Positions 1 to 9,110 of a DNA stretch of 20,831 bases are shown here, one piece after another (the first letter of the stretch is position 1; the number at the start of each line of letters is the position of its first letter). The stretch comes from Cytophagales bacterium (GTDB lineage: Bacteria > Bacteroidota > Bacteroidia > Cytophagales > ES-bin-26): positions 1-20,831 of the forward strand of contig JACMKY010000103.1 in the NCBI GenBank assembly GCA_014379925.1, written 5' to 3'. The position numbers were made by a program, and so were the translations under genes. Under the pieces are notes generated by a model. The model ran no database searches. It saw nothing but the letters and a program-made list of their open reading frames with translations, and was not told the origin of the DNA.

Positions 1-1823
1 AATCCGCCGCGAAAACGTTGCTGGAGCAGTGCATCGGTGCCACGTTTTCCATCAAAAACCTGGAGACCAAGCCCGCCAAGAAGTCGCCGGCCGCTCCCTT
101 CACCACCTCGACTCTCCAACAGGAGGCCTCGCGGAAGCTCTACTTTTCAGTGGCCCAAACCATGACGCTGGCCCAGAAACTCTACGAAGCGGGAAAAATA
201 TCCTACATGCGTACCGATTCGACCAATTTGTCGGAAGAAGCCATTGCCAAGGCTACCCACGAAATCGAGCAGGCTTACGGCAAGGAATACGTGGAAGTGC
301 GCCGCTACAAAACCAAGTCGGAATCGGCTCAGGAAGCCCACGAAGCCATCCGACCAACGGATTTCTCGGCCCTGAAAGCCAGTGCCGACCGCAACGAACA
401 GCGCTTGTACGAACTGATCTGGAAACGAGCCATTGCCTCGCAGATGGCTGACGCGCGGCTGGAACGCACCATCGCCACCATTGCCATCTCGACCGTGCCC
501 AACGAACTGGTTGCCACCGGCGAGGTAATCAAGTTCGAGGGCTTCCTGAAGGTGTACCTCGAATCGAGCGACAACGAGGAAGAAGAGGAAAGCAAAGGGA
601 TGCTGCCCCCGCTGGCCATTGGCCAACGGCTGGACCTCGACCACCTGCGGGCCACCCAACGCTTCTCCCGCCCCGCGCCCCGCTATACCGAGGCCAGTCT
701 GGTGAAAAGACTGGAGGAAATGGGCATCGGACGGCCTTCCACGTACGCGCCGACCATCTCCACCGTGCAAAAACGCGGGTACGTGGTCAAGGAAGACCGG
801 GAAGGCAAGGAACGCAGTTTCAAGGAATTCATCCTCAAGGACCAGCGCGTGGAAGAGCGGATGGGCAAAGAAATCACCGGGGCTGAGAAAGCCAAACTGT
901 TTCCGACCGACATTGCCACGGTGGTCAACGATTTCCTGGTGCAGCACTTCCCCGACATCGTAGACTATTCCTTCACCGCCGTGGTCGAAAAGGAATTCGA
1001 CGAGATTGCCGGCGGCCGGATGCAGTGGGCGAAGATGATCGCCACCTTCTACGACGGATTTCACCCGCGGGTAGAAAATACCCAGGAGATGGAACGGACA
1101 ACGTCGGCCCGCGAACTGGGCACGGATCCGAAAACCGGCCGGCGGGTGTCGGCGCGCCTGGGCAAGTACGGACCCTACGCCCAGATCGGCGAAAACAGTG
1201 GTGAAGGCGAGGCGGAGCAGAAGCCACAGTACGCCAGCCTGCAAAAAAATCAGCGGCTCGAAACCATTACCCTGGAAGAAGCCCTGGAGCTGTTCAAACT
1301 GCCCCGCGAGGTAGGCCAGTTCGAAGGCAAACCGATGAAAGCCGCCCTCGGACGGTTCGGCCCCTACATCCTGCACGACAGCAAATTTTACTCGCTCACC
1401 AAGGACGATGATCCGCTGACCATCAACGAGCAGCGGGGAATCGAACTGATCGGGCAAAAACGCCAGGCGGACGCGGAAAAATACATCCGGGAGTTTCCCG
1501 AAAATCCGGAGGTGAAAGTGCTCAACGGCCGGTACGGGCCTTACATTGTGGTGGGGAAAAAGAACGTAAAAATTCCGAAGGGCAAGGACCCGAAGGCCCT
1601 GACCCTGGACGAATGCCTGGCGTTGGCCGCCGAAACCCCCGACAAGCCCGGCAAGTTCGCCCCGGCCGATAAGAAGGCAACGGCCAAAGCTCCGGCGGAA
1701 GAAATTCCCGCCAAAACGAAACCCGTTGCCCGGAAAACCGCCACCAAAAAAGTGGCGGCCAGCGCCAAGCCCAAAACCATTGCCGCCACGAAGCCCAAGG
1801 CCTTGGGGGTAGGGAAGAAATAA
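1..1823 (+). CDS. topA: DNA topoisomerase I, 3' part (5' end cut by the window edge)
   Basis: Type IA topoisomerase, which relaxes negative supercoils by single-strand passage in the cytoplasm. The reading frame is open from base 3; the true start and the Toprim domain lie to the left of the window. The catalytic motif SYMRTDSTNLS is present, with its tyrosine codon at 204-206. The core continues through the conserved RPSTYAPTIS segment near 733-762. Three C-terminal repeats of the form G-[KR]-[FY]-GPY follow (near 1162, 1351 and 1531), which is the repeat type that replaces zinc fingers in many bacterial TopA proteins; no Cys4 zinc finger is seen. The last 60 or so residues are Lys/Ala/Pro-rich and probably bind DNA non-specifically (inference). 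The gene ends in TAA. Identity is secure; only the N-terminus is missing. Confidence 0.96.
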   Translation, partial: SAAKTLLEQCIGATFSIKNLETKPAKKSPAAPFTTSTLQQEASRKLYFSVAQTMTLAQKLYEAGKISYMRTDSTNLSEEAIAKATHEIEQAYGKEYVEVRRYKTKSESAQEAHEAIRPTDFSALKASADRNEQRLYELIWKRAIASQMADARLERTIATIAISTVPNELVATGEVIKFEGFLKVYLESSDNEEEEESKGMLPPLAIGQRLDLDHLRATQRFSRPAPRYTEASLVKRLEEMGIGRPSTYAPTISTVQKRGYVVKEDREGKERSFKEFILKDQRVEERMGKEITGAEKAKLFPTDIATVVNDFLVQHFPDIVDYSFTAVVEKEFDEIAGGRMQWAKMIATFYDGFHPRVENTQEMERTTSARELGTDPKTGRRVSARLGKYGPYAQIGENSGEGEAEQKPQYASLQKNQRLETITLEEALELFKLPREVGQFEGKPMKAALGRFGPYILHDSKFYSLTKDDDPLTINEQRGIELIGQKRQADAEKYIREFPENPEVKVLNGRYGPYIVVGKKNVKIPKGKDPKALTLDECLALAAETPDKPGKFAPADKKATAKAPAEEIPAKTKPVARKTATKKVAASAKPKTIAATKPKALGVGKK

Positions 1824-1960
1824 TCGGGATGCGGAGACTGCTTCCACAGAAGAGCCGCGCAAAACCAGTTCAGGCAGTATTTTTTTAGTCAGTCATGGGT
1901 ATTGATCTACGTCCTGAGACAGAGGCCGGCCGTAGCCAAACCTATCAGGTAATCAAACAA

Positions 1961-1984
1961 GCTTTCGGTCAGTAAGACGAAAGC
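1961..1984 (-). terminator. Possible terminator hairpin for the plug-domain gene
   Basis: The arms GCTTTCG and CGAAAGC (1961-1967 and 1978-1984) pair perfectly, and two further pairs form if one G is bulged. Read on the minus strand, the hairpin lies about 57 bases past the stop of the 800-aa gene and is followed by TTGTTTGATT, which is moderately T-rich. On the plus strand no T-run follows, so it fits the minus-strand gene better than topA. A separate T7 run at 1880-1886 downstream of topA has no compact stem in front of it. This is a pattern call only. Confidence 0.4.
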
Positions 1985-2040
1985 AAAATGGTTGACCGTC
2001 TACGCCATACCGCTTCTTATTACAACCAAAAGTACCCGTC

Positions 2041-4443
2041 TCACCGGGGGGCCTGTACCTCGAATTGAAAGGTCTGGCTGCCGGCCAGACCGCTTCCCGA
2101 AACGCCCTGGACCACCACTGAGTAAACCCCCGGCTGGTCGGAGGCGTAAAAATCAAGTCCGTTTTTGCCCCCCCCACCCGTGACTACCTTCGGCGACCAG
2201 TGCAATAGGCTCCGGAAATCGGGCAGTCGGCTGGCGGTTTGCCCGGGAGTATCGTAGCGGGGAGCGTAGAATTCGCGTTGCCGCTGTAACCCTTCGTACT
2301 CCAGGATCAGGGAGCGGGGATCGAGCCCGAAACCAGCCAGGTCGCCGTTGGAGGTCGCGTAGCTGACAATGCCGTCGAAAACCAACGGACCCAGCACGTA
2401 GCTCCGGGTGACTACTTCCAGCTTCTTGATCTTCAGCGGGTCGAACGCCATGATCGCACTGGTGCGAAAAACGGGCACCCCGTCGAGCAGGATTAAGGGC
2501 TCTCCCTCGAAAAACAACCGACGGGGCCGGTTCAAGGCCTGGAAGTAGAAGTCGCCCTTTCGCTTGCGCACCTGCACCCCGGGCACGTATTCGCGCATGA
2601 CTTCTTCCATCACCGTAAAGCGGGTGTAGTCGGCCAGCAAATACGTTTCGTCCGGGACGCCGTAAAAGGCGGAACTGTCGGTTTCGGGCGCCGCGTAGCG
2701 ATCCGCGGACGGGGGAAAATACACCGCCTGCGTCTGCGCCTGGATGCTTCGCAACCGGAGCGGATTCTGTCGGCTCCGGGCCAGGTCCAATTCGGGAAGC
2801 CGGACGGAGGAAACGGCTTCGGCGTAGGGACTGTCGAGTTGGACCCGGTAGGCGCTGTCCCGTTGGGCATTGGTTTGAAGTACCAGGTCCCGGGACCCGT
2901 AAAGATCCTTGGTTTCGAACTGAACCTGACCGGCTTCGTCGCTCCTCGATCCGTACAGCCGCGGGTATCTACCCGGTGCCGACAAGTAGGCCAGAATGCC
3001 GCGGGCGGGAGCCCCGGACTGGGCGTGGGTCACCTGGCCCCGGAGAAGGTGACCCCCGTATTCGGGAATGAATGTAAAGGCCGGTGCGCCCCCCAGCACT
3101 GTTTCCCAGCGAAACCGGCGCCACCCGTGGGTAAGCATCAGGTTGTCCAGCGCCTCGTCCGCCTCGGCGCCGCGGTTGTTTAAGTAATGCGCCGGCGATT
3201 CCACGCCCCGCAGGTCGGAGGCCAGCCACAGGTAACTCCCCACCTCCGTCGGCTCCCCGGAGGCCAGGGAATCCAACTGGTAGACCGACACCGACAAGTC
3301 GGCCGCTACGGGTTGGCCCGCCGAATCGTGGGTAAGGAAATCGAGTCGTACCTTTTCCCGGGTGGCGTACTGCCCTTTGTCCGACCGGGCTTCGATGAGC
3401 AGGTTGGCAGTCGGCCGTTTGAAGTACAGCCGTTCGCACACTGGCCGCTTGTTGCCGTCGAAAATGGTGAAGTGGGAAATTCCTTCCCCCAACTGGTTTT
3501 CATCAACCAAGAAAATAGCCCTGCCCCCCTCGAGCGGACGCACTTGGGCCACTTTCGTCACCTGTCGGGTGTGCACCACCAAGTACAGCGGAGCGTACGG
3601 TTCAGTAGTCCCGGCCGGGGCGCGCACCGTCACGCTCATCCCCTTCGCGCCCGTGTCGGCCAAGTGCATGGCGTACCCCCGTTCGTGGACCGGGGGCAAC
3701 CGGAAGGTGGTAACCTTGTCTTTGGCATCCGTGACCAGGGCCCGGTATTGCCGGTTACCCGCCGGCGTGAAGGTGAAGTGTCCGATCCCGAACCGCCGGG
3801 GCTTGAACCGGGCCACCGTGTCGTTGGTTTCGTCCAGAATCACCCCGCGAAAATCAATCCCCCGGCCGCGCGGATCGGTTCCCCGGAAAGCGACCTTGCC
3901 GGGAACGTCGCGCACGAGGTTGCCGCCTTCCGGAAAAAACTGTACGTCGTAGTCCAGCGAATCGGGCGGGGGCGACGGGCCGAGTCGCCGGGACGGATTA
4001 ACCACGGTGACAACCGTCTCGAAGAAATAGTCGGGTCCGAAGTTTTTCATCCAATGGGTATAACTCCTCACCCGGTACTGTCCCGAAAGCAGGGAAGTGG
4101 GCAAGGTGAGCGCTCCGCTCCCACTCCCTTTTTCGAGCGTGATTTTGGTTTGCAGCACCGGCTTCCGATCCCGATCCATTACTTCCAGGTAGGCCACTTT
4201 GCTCAGGTCGAGCGGTCGGTGGAAGGTGCCGTCCACGCAGTAGACTTTGAACCAAAGGGTTTCGCCAGTCAGGTAAAAGGAGCGATCCGCGTGAACAAAC
4301 ACTTTTTCCTGGAGGGCGCGGTGACGGTAGTAGTCAAACTGCCGGAGCAGGCTCCGGAGGGTGTCGGCCTGACCGGAAACGTCCGCCGCGCAACGCAGCC
4401 ACAAGGCCAGGAAAAGAAGCGTACCCCGGTAAATGGGCTTCAT
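2041..4443 (-). CDS. Secreted MG2-like / TonB-plug-like domain protein, 800 aa
   Basis: This belongs to a Bacteroidota family usually annotated as 'TonB-dependent receptor plug domain-containing protein'. Residues 1-25 are a type I signal peptide ending near SGQA. Residues about 46-148 resemble the macroglobulin MG2 domain found in this family (EKVFVHADRSFYLTGETLWF). The motif MLTHGWRRFRW at 436-446 is typical of the family. Residues about 610-695 form the plug-like part, with PLILLDGVPV at 649-658 and the DPLKIKKLEVV segment. At 800 residues there is no space for the 22-strand barrel of a true TonB receptor, and the protein ends in an Ig-like strand pattern (FQFEVQAPR) with no terminal aromatic residue. 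It is probably periplasmic or surface-exposed; its function is unknown. It starts at ATG 4443 without a clear ribosome site, as is common in this phylum. Confidence 0.85.
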   Translation of the reverse strand: MKPIYRGTLLFLALWLRCAADVSGQADTLRSLLRQFDYYRHRALQEKVFVHADRSFYLTGETLWFKVYCVDGTFHRPLDLSKVAYLEVMDRDRKPVLQTKITLEKGSGSGALTLPTSLLSGQYRVRSYTHWMKNFGPDYFFETVVTVVNPSRRLGPSPPPDSLDYDVQFFPEGGNLVRDVPGKVAFRGTDPRGRGIDFRGVILDETNDTVARFKPRRFGIGHFTFTPAGNRQYRALVTDAKDKVTTFRLPPVHERGYAMHLADTGAKGMSVTVRAPAGTTEPYAPLYLVVHTRQVTKVAQVRPLEGGRAIFLVDENQLGEGISHFTIFDGNKRPVCERLYFKRPTANLLIEARSDKGQYATREKVRLDFLTHDSAGQPVAADLSVSVYQLDSLASGEPTEVGSYLWLASDLRGVESPAHYLNNRGAEADEALDNLMLTHGWRRFRWETVLGGAPAFTFIPEYGGHLLRGQVTHAQSGAPARGILAYLSAPGRYPRLYGSRSDEAGQVQFETKDLYGSRDLVLQTNAQRDSAYRVQLDSPYAEAVSSVRLPELDLARSRQNPLRLRSIQAQTQAVYFPPSADRYAAPETDSSAFYGVPDETYLLADYTRFTVMEEVMREYVPGVQVRKRKGDFYFQALNRPRRLFFEGEPLILLDGVPVFRTSAIMAFDPLKIKKLEVVTRSYVLGPLVFDGIVSYATSNGDLAGFGLDPRSLILEYEGLQRQREFYAPRYDTPGQTASRLPDFRSLLHWSPKVVTGGGGKNGLDFYASDQPGVYSVVVQGVSGSGLAGSQTFQFEVQAPR

Positions 4444-4574
4444 TGGGTAAAGCGTGGTTGTTGGTCGATGATAAGCACGTTGCGCGAAAAACCGACACTC
4501 CTTGCCTACTTGACCGGTTGATTTATAATGCTTTGTATTACCTGTGACTTACGTCGTTGCCGTGTAATGGCGCG

Positions 4575-4590
4575 ACTTATGACTGCTTGG
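4575..4590 (+). repeat. 16-bp direct repeat, copy 1 (3' side of the M61 gene)
   Basis: ACTTATGACTGCTTGG lies 10 bases beyond the stop codon of the M61 peptidase gene. It matches the sequence at 6496-6511 at 15 of 16 positions in the same orientation. Similar ACTTACG words occur nearby at about 4553, so this may be a degenerate spacer repeat rather than a target duplication. Confidence 0.5.
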
Positions 4591-4599
4591 TGAACATTC

Positions 4600-6429
4600 C
4601 TATTTATCCGCTACCTTGCTCCCCAGCCAGTTGGCCCGGAAAGTTTTCATCTCCCGGGTAAGGGGCACCGACGCGTTTTCGTGAGGCACCACCTCCAGCA
4701 GCGGATTTTCGACGAAGGTAATGGAAGTGTTCCGGGTCGTTCCCCGGTGCTCGTAGCGGATGTTGACGGCATCGCCGGGTTGGTGCTTGGCCAGCACCGT
4801 CTGGTAATCGTCCGCGTTCCGCAGGGGCACCTCATCCAACGACACGATTACGTCTCCCCGGTCCAAACCGGCCTGATACAAGGGGCTGCCAACGAGTGTG
4901 CCCGAGGTAACCACTACCCTTTCCCCTTCCACCCCCACCGGCTGGCCCAGGTACGGCACGCCGGGGCGCGCTTTGCGCAGCAACAAACCCGCCTTAGCCA
5001 GCAGGGCCCGGTAATCGGCCACCTCGTGTCCCCGAACGTGTTGGCGGAAGAAGGCGTTGGCAAACGTTGAATCACGGGTCACGTTAATCAGGAGTTGTTG
5101 CAGGTCGGCCACGGTATAGGGCTTTTCGGTTTTGCCGTGCGCCTTCCACACCGCCCGCAGGTAATCGTCGAGCGTAAGGTTCCGGAATCCGGCACGGAGC
5201 GAAAGGTCGAGGGCCAGTGCCACCACGCAACCGTAGGGATAATACGAAGTGAAAACGTTGGCGAAATTGGTGGGGTCCACCGCCGTCGCCGCGTCCACGA
5301 AGGGGGCCTGCTGACTCATTTCCACGGGTGAAAACGCGTAGGTTCCGGGCGAGTTGAGCACGGCGTTGAGTTGCCCGCTCAGGCTCTGGGCGTAGCGTTG
5401 GGCATCGTAAAAGCCCGCCCGGGCCAGCGTCAGTTCGCCGTAATAGTTGGTAAATCCCTCGGCAAACCAAAGTTCCCCGCTCATGTTGGCGCGCTCGAAG
5501 TCGAAGGGCTCCAGGGTTTTCGGACGGATGCGTTCGACGTTCCAGCCGTGAAAAAATTCGTGCGCTACCGTGCTTAGCAACGCCTGCTTGTCCGTCCGCA
5601 GGGACGCATTGTCGCTGATGATCGTCGAATTGCGGTGTTCCATGCCGTCGCCGTCGTTACCCGGCAGCACATCCTGGAGAAAGGTGTACGTACCGAAATC
5701 GTAGTCGGGCAGTTCGCCGAAGATGGCTTGTTGCTCCCGCACCACTTTTTTCACCATGCCGAGGTATTCGTCCACGTCCCCTTCCGTGCCGTCGTGGTGA
5801 ATGGCCAGCCGGAGGGTGAGCGGCTTCCGGTCAGGATTGGCCACCGTCCATTCGCGCAGGGAAAAATTGCTCAGTTCGGTGGGCGAATCCATGAAGTACT
5901 GTTGGTGGGGAGCGGTGAACACGTAGGGCTGCTCAGTGGGCTTCAGTTGCGTGGCCACCTTCCAGCCGGCGCTGGCCGGGGGTTGGAACGCAACGGTGAC
6001 GGGCTGGTTTTCCAACCCTTTGGCCCACAAAAAGGTGGCGGGCATGTTCAGGTGGGCGTGGACGGGATCGATATCGGTGTAGGTACCGTCGGTCAGGTTG
6101 CCAAACAACGTGTACGCCACCTTCACCGTCTCGCCGTGGACGGGTATTTCCCAGGTATCCGGGTCCGCGCGCACCAAGGCCAGGGGAGCACCGCCGCCGT
6201 CGGTCGCCTTTACGCGGTAGATGTTTTTGGCAAACTCGTGGGTGGCGTAGCGACCCGGCGAAGAACGGCTCATCCGCACGCGCAGGGGGGCCGGGGGTAA
6301 TTGGGAAAAGGTAGCCACGATTTCCGCCTCGTGGTGGGCGGCGTTGGGGAACGAAACCTCGTACCGGGTACCCTGGGCGCGGAGCGAGGGGGTGACCAAT
6401 AGCAGCAAGCACGAAAGCAACGTTTTCAT
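4600..6429 (-). CDS. M61 family glycyl aminopeptidase with PDZ domain
   Basis: Zinc metallopeptidase of MEROPS family M61, whose characterised members remove N-terminal glycine or alanine. Residues 1-19 form a signal peptide (to LRAQ), so it is exported to the periplasm or surface. The N-terminal part is the beta-rich M61 domain. The conserved GMEHRNST lies at 262-269. The zinc motif HEFFHGWNVERIRP spans 290-303 (ligands H290 and H294, catalytic E291), and the third ligand is probably E324 in WFAEGFTNYY. A PDZ domain covers about 498-575, including SPLYQAGLDRGDVIVSLD. The length of 609 aa is normal and all key residues are present. The gene stands alone between two spacers carrying similar 16-bp words. 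Substrate is not deducible. Confidence 0.94.
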   Translation of the reverse strand: MKTLLSCLLLLVTPSLRAQGTRYEVSFPNAAHHEAEIVATFSQLPPAPLRVRMSRSSPGRYATHEFAKNIYRVKATDGGGAPLALVRADPDTWEIPVHGETVKVAYTLFGNLTDGTYTDIDPVHAHLNMPATFLWAKGLENQPVTVAFQPPASAGWKVATQLKPTEQPYVFTAPHQQYFMDSPTELSNFSLREWTVANPDRKPLTLRLAIHHDGTEGDVDEYLGMVKKVVREQQAIFGELPDYDFGTYTFLQDVLPGNDGDGMEHRNSTIISDNASLRTDKQALLSTVAHEFFHGWNVERIRPKTLEPFDFERANMSGELWFAEGFTNYYGELTLARAGFYDAQRYAQSLSGQLNAVLNSPGTYAFSPVEMSQQAPFVDAATAVDPTNFANVFTSYYPYGCVVALALDLSLRAGFRNLTLDDYLRAVWKAHGKTEKPYTVADLQQLLINVTRDSTFANAFFRQHVRGHEVADYRALLAKAGLLLRKARPGVPYLGQPVGVEGERVVVTSGTLVGSPLYQAGLDRGDVIVSLDEVPLRNADDYQTVLAKHQPGDAVNIRYEHRGTTRNTSITFVENPLLEVVPHENASVPLTREMKTFRANWLGSKVADK

Positions 6430-6495
6430 TCGGTGATGGGGAAGTGCGTTACGGGTGTTGAGTTATGAATGGAGGGGCCTGGCTTTTGATTTATG

Positions 6496-6511
6496 ACTTA
6501 CGACTGCTTGG
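6496..6511 (+). repeat. 16-bp direct repeat, copy 2 (5' side of the M61 gene)
   Basis: ACTTACGACTGCTTGG sits between the barrel-protein gene and the M61 gene and differs by one base from 4575-4590. The two copies bracket the M61 gene in the same orientation. Confidence 0.5.
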
Positions 6512-6529
6512 CTCCCCGACCCGGTTGAT

Positions 6530-7327
6530 TCAGAAAGCAAATCCCGCCCGGAGGGCCAGGCGCTGAAAATTCGCTTTGGTATCGGTGCTGCCGAATTGGT
6601 TATCCGTCCGGAAAGAGGTCTTTTGGGAACGGTAGCCCACGCTCAACAAAAAGCCCGTGTTACGGTTGAAAATCGCCTTGATTCCCAAACCCGCGGCGAA
6701 AAGGGCGCCTCCCGAATAGGTGCGGGCGGGAAAATTCATTTCATCCCGGCCGGTAATGTTCGCTCCGTAGCCCAGGTCCGCGAAGTAATAGGGTAGCACG
6801 CTTCCCCGGCGGGTGAGGTCACCCCGGAGGCTGCCGAACAAGGGCAACAGGCTCTGATTATCGAACAGGTCGATCCCAACGCCCAAACCCGCGTAGAGGA
6901 ATTGGTTGAACTTGAAGCCGTTGACGGTTTGGAACGAAAAAGCGGAGGGATTGGTAAAACCGCTGGTATTCCGGGTCGCCAGCGCGCCCAGCTCCGTGTA
7001 GTGGCCGAACCCGCGCCCTCGGTAGCGGATGTTTTTTTCGTCGGGTGCCCGTTCCTGCTCAATGGCATCGATTTCGGCCCGGCGGAAGGCGAACTGGTTG
7101 CGGTCACCGGTGCGCAGGCGCACCAGGCTGTCGGAGGCAGTCGACGTGATCTTACCCCGCAACACCCAGCCATTTTTCAGGTAAAGCACGTCTTCGGTCA
7201 TTTGTTGGGCCGATGCCGGGTGCGCCAATGTGAGCAACCAGCTCAGCACGATTCCCCCGAGAACCGACGGCAACGTTCCGGACATTGGAAGCAAGAACGG
7301 GTTCATACCCATTTCAGGTGGACGCAT
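6530..7327 (-). CDS. Outer-membrane beta-barrel-like protein with small N-terminal beta domain, 265 aa
   Basis: The N-terminus carries a signal peptide ending near HPASAQQ. A short domain follows with the pattern DVLYLKNGWVLRGKI, then RLRTGDRNQFAF and RRAEIDAIEQE, common in Bacteroidota surface proteins of unknown role. From about residue 105 to the end the chain alternates aromatic, Gly and polar residues, as in a small outer-membrane barrel, and it ends in LRAGFAF with the terminal Phe used as a BAM signal. ATG 7327 is chosen over the TTG one codon earlier because GGAAGG lies four bases in front of it; later ATGs at 7312, 7306 and 7285 remain possible, and the signal peptide would survive from each. 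Function unknown. Confidence 0.8.
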   Translation of the reverse strand: MRPPEMGMNPFLLPMSGTLPSVLGGIVLSWLLTLAHPASAQQMTEDVLYLKNGWVLRGKITSTASDSLVRLRTGDRNQFAFRRAEIDAIEQERAPDEKNIRYRGRGFGHYTELGALATRNTSGFTNPSAFSFQTVNGFKFNQFLYAGLGVGIDLFDNQSLLPLFGSLRGDLTRRGSVLPYYFADLGYGANITGRDEMNFPARTYSGGALFAAGLGIKAIFNRNTGFLLSVGYRSQKTSFRTDNQFGSTDTKANFQRLALRAGFAF

Positions 7328-7332
7328 CAACC

Positions 7333-7358
7333 CTTCCGGAGTTGCAGATCACCGGAAG
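7333..7358. repeat. Inverted repeat just upstream of the barrel-protein start
   Basis: CTTCCGG (7333-7339) and CCGGAAG (7352-7358) are perfect complements separated by 12 bases. Pairing would sequester the GGAAGG that serves as the likely ribosome site of the minus-strand gene starting at 7327, so this may affect translation (inference). Length is modest and chance is not excluded. Confidence 0.35.
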
Positions 7359-7486
7359 ATTGAGTCAGTTTCGAAAGATAGCAAGTATCCGGGCAAAAGC
7401 CATACGGTATTTTTCCTTGGTTGATTCATCGACCCGAACCTGCGCTTAGTCCGACTGCCCGGCAACTCCCCGATAGCGACGTCAGA

Positions 7487-8179
7487 TCATCCAGCTTGCG
7501 ACGGATGCCATTGGTAATGAATCATTTCTTTCACCCGGAAAGCGCCTTCCAGGCGGGCGGTCCGAAAGAAGTTGGTTTCGAAGCGGGTGCAATTAACCCG
7601 TTCGATCGGCCACTTTTCCGGTTGAATCCGCACCATTCTTACCTGCCCGTCGCGCACCGAATAGGCCCGGTCCAAAGCGCCCACGATCTCCTGCAAGCCG
7701 CCTTCGCAGCCTCCGCCCTTCGGCACTTGCCCATCCAGGGCGTAGTGCAGCCAGCGGTCACCGGCGTGGGTACGTTGTTTCAAAGTGAACTGCTCGTCGG
7801 TGGCGACCATGGTGGCCAGTTCCAGGTTGTAGTCCGTCATCCAGCGACCGCCCTGCGCGATCAAGGGTTGGTCGGTAAAAGATTCCAGGAAGAAAAGGCC
7901 CCGGTTTTGCCCGTCGACGTTGCGGTGGGAATCCTCCAGCAGCAGCCGAAAGCTTACGTGCCGGTAGTTGACGTGCAGGCTTTCCGGTACGAACGAAGGG
8001 TGCATTCGCTTCAGCGAGACGTCGACCATCGAAATCATGGCCCGCCCGCCAAAGTCACGCACCACCAAATGCCAGGGCACCCGCGACTCCACTTCGCTTT
8101 TGTCCACCGAAAAGTTGATCAGTCGTACGTCGTGCAGTTCGCCCACGTACCGGACGGGTATTTTCTCGAGCAGGTTCAC
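7487..8179 (-). CDS. DUF2071-like (YqjF-type) protein, 230 aa
   Basis: Soluble protein resembling the DUF2071/YqjF group, which shares a fold with acetoacetate decarboxylase; no reaction is established for most members. Visible family-like features are an early segment with SRVPWHLVVRDFGGRAMISMVDVSLKRM (starting near residue 33, quoted here in parts only as a pattern), then LHVNYRHVSFRL near 68-79 and a charged middle section with a HYALDG strand. There is no signal peptide and no membrane segment. The start is GTG 8179, forced by an in-frame TAG two codons upstream. It lies 42 bases downstream of the DCC gene and is probably the last gene of a regulator-DCC-DUF2071 operon. The family assignment is from recall of pattern, not a search. 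Confidence 0.62.
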   Translation of the reverse strand: MNLLEKIPVRYVGELHDVRLINFSVDKSEVESRVPWHLVVRDFGGRAMISMVDVSLKRMHPSFVPESLHVNYRHVSFRLLLEDSHRNVDGQNRGLFFLESFTDQPLIAQGGRWMTDYNLELATMVATDEQFTLKQRTHAGDRWLHYALDGQVPKGGGCEGGLQEIVGALDRAYSVRDGQVRMVRIQPEKWPIERVNCTRFETNFFRTARLEGAFRVKEMIHYQWHPSQAG

Positions 8180-8221
8180 GGTCTAAAGTGGTTGGTTGAG
8201 TGATTGGGTGAGTTAGGAGTT

Positions 8222-9070
8222 CTATACCCAAAAAGTGTAGAAACCAGCGGCCGTGCCGGACAAAGCCAACAGCCAAAGGGTCGTCCACCGTTGACTTAAT
8301 TCCAAGTGGTCCATTCGGCGGAAGTGTTGCCAGCCCATCGTGGCGGTGCTCGCCAGCACGCTGAAGACGGGGATGACGGGATAATGCCACGCCGTCAGGG
8401 CACTCAGGCCAATGCCTGGCAGGAGCAGCAGCGCCCCAACCATTACCAGCGTGGCCAGGTGACCCAGGTAATCCACCTTCTTTTCCTTCATAAAAATCAG
8501 GGCCAGGAGCGTGGGCACTGCCCATACTATCGCGCCGGTGAGCAGCATTTTGACGCCCGGATTGTCCACGGGCCAGTACCCCGCCACCGATTGTCCGAAC
8601 GCGCAGGTTGCCAGGGAAGTGAAAACCAGGGCGCAGGCGATAAAAGCCAAGCGGTAATTCAGGTGAAAGGCCGGGCTGCAATCGAAAGCCACCGCCCGTT
8701 TCCGGGTGGGTACGAGGATGCGCCGGTTGTAGGAAACCAGGCTGTAGAGGAAGCGAAAGAAACGGTACAAGGGCCTTGCGCGCGCGAGGCGACCGACCAG
8801 GGGAATCCGTTGCCGCAGCAGATACACCATCGCATCCACGCCGTAAAGGGTGGCACCGCCCGCCAGGTCCACCAGCGGGATTTCGTGGCGCGAGCGGAAG
8901 GGATCCAGCCGATCAGCCACCGTTTCCGGAGAGAGCACGCGGTCCAGTTGAGTGAAGGCCACCCGGCTTTCGCGGGGCAGAACGCCCCAGCGAACGAATC
9001 CGGCGGTGTAAAGCGCACACATAGGGCAGTTGTCGTCGTAAATAATCACTTTGCGGTCGGGCGTGTTCAT
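8222..9070 (-). CDS. DCC-family (DUF393) thiol redox domain fused to a membrane domain, 282 aa
   Basis: Residues 1-120 are a thioredoxin-fold DCC/DUF393 domain. It opens with YDDNCPMC (residues 11-18), giving the C15-x-x-C18 redox pair, and ends with the typical SYNRRIL. The rest, about 140-282, has four or five hydrophobic segments (near 140-158, 173-193, 203-222, 228-243, 263-280), so the C-terminal half is embedded in the inner membrane. Most stand-alone DCC proteins are 115-145 aa, so the membrane half is an extension. The gene starts at ATG 9070, 74 bases downstream of a GbsR-type regulator, with a palindrome in the gap identical in arms to one in front of the regulator. Its partner is unknown; the redox role is inferred from CxxC. 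Confidence 0.82.
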   Translation of the reverse strand: MNTPDRKVIIYDDNCPMCALYTAGFVRWGVLPRESRVAFTQLDRVLSPETVADRLDPFRSRHEIPLVDLAGGATLYGVDAMVYLLRQRIPLVGRLARARPLYRFFRFLYSLVSYNRRILVPTRKRAVAFDCSPAFHLNYRLAFIACALVFTSLATCAFGQSVAGYWPVDNPGVKMLLTGAIVWAVPTLLALIFMKEKKVDYLGHLATLVMVGALLLLPGIGLSALTAWHYPVIPVFSVLASTATMGWQHFRRMDHLELSQRWTTLWLLALSGTAAGFYTFWV

Positions 9071-9110
9071 GGCGGAGTTACCTGAATTGTGGTTCTAAAT
9101 CGTTCGGAAG

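Noticed and set aside
147..1862. 571-codon open frame on the minus strand opposite topA
   Set aside because: It is the complement of a clear topA frame, has a Gly/Phe/Leu-rich composition typical of antisense frames in GC-rich DNA, and matches no family.
3187..4521. 444-codon plus-strand frame opposite the plug-domain gene
   Set aside because: The opposite frame has a signal peptide and family motifs; this one has none and is rich in Arg, Gly, Pro and His.
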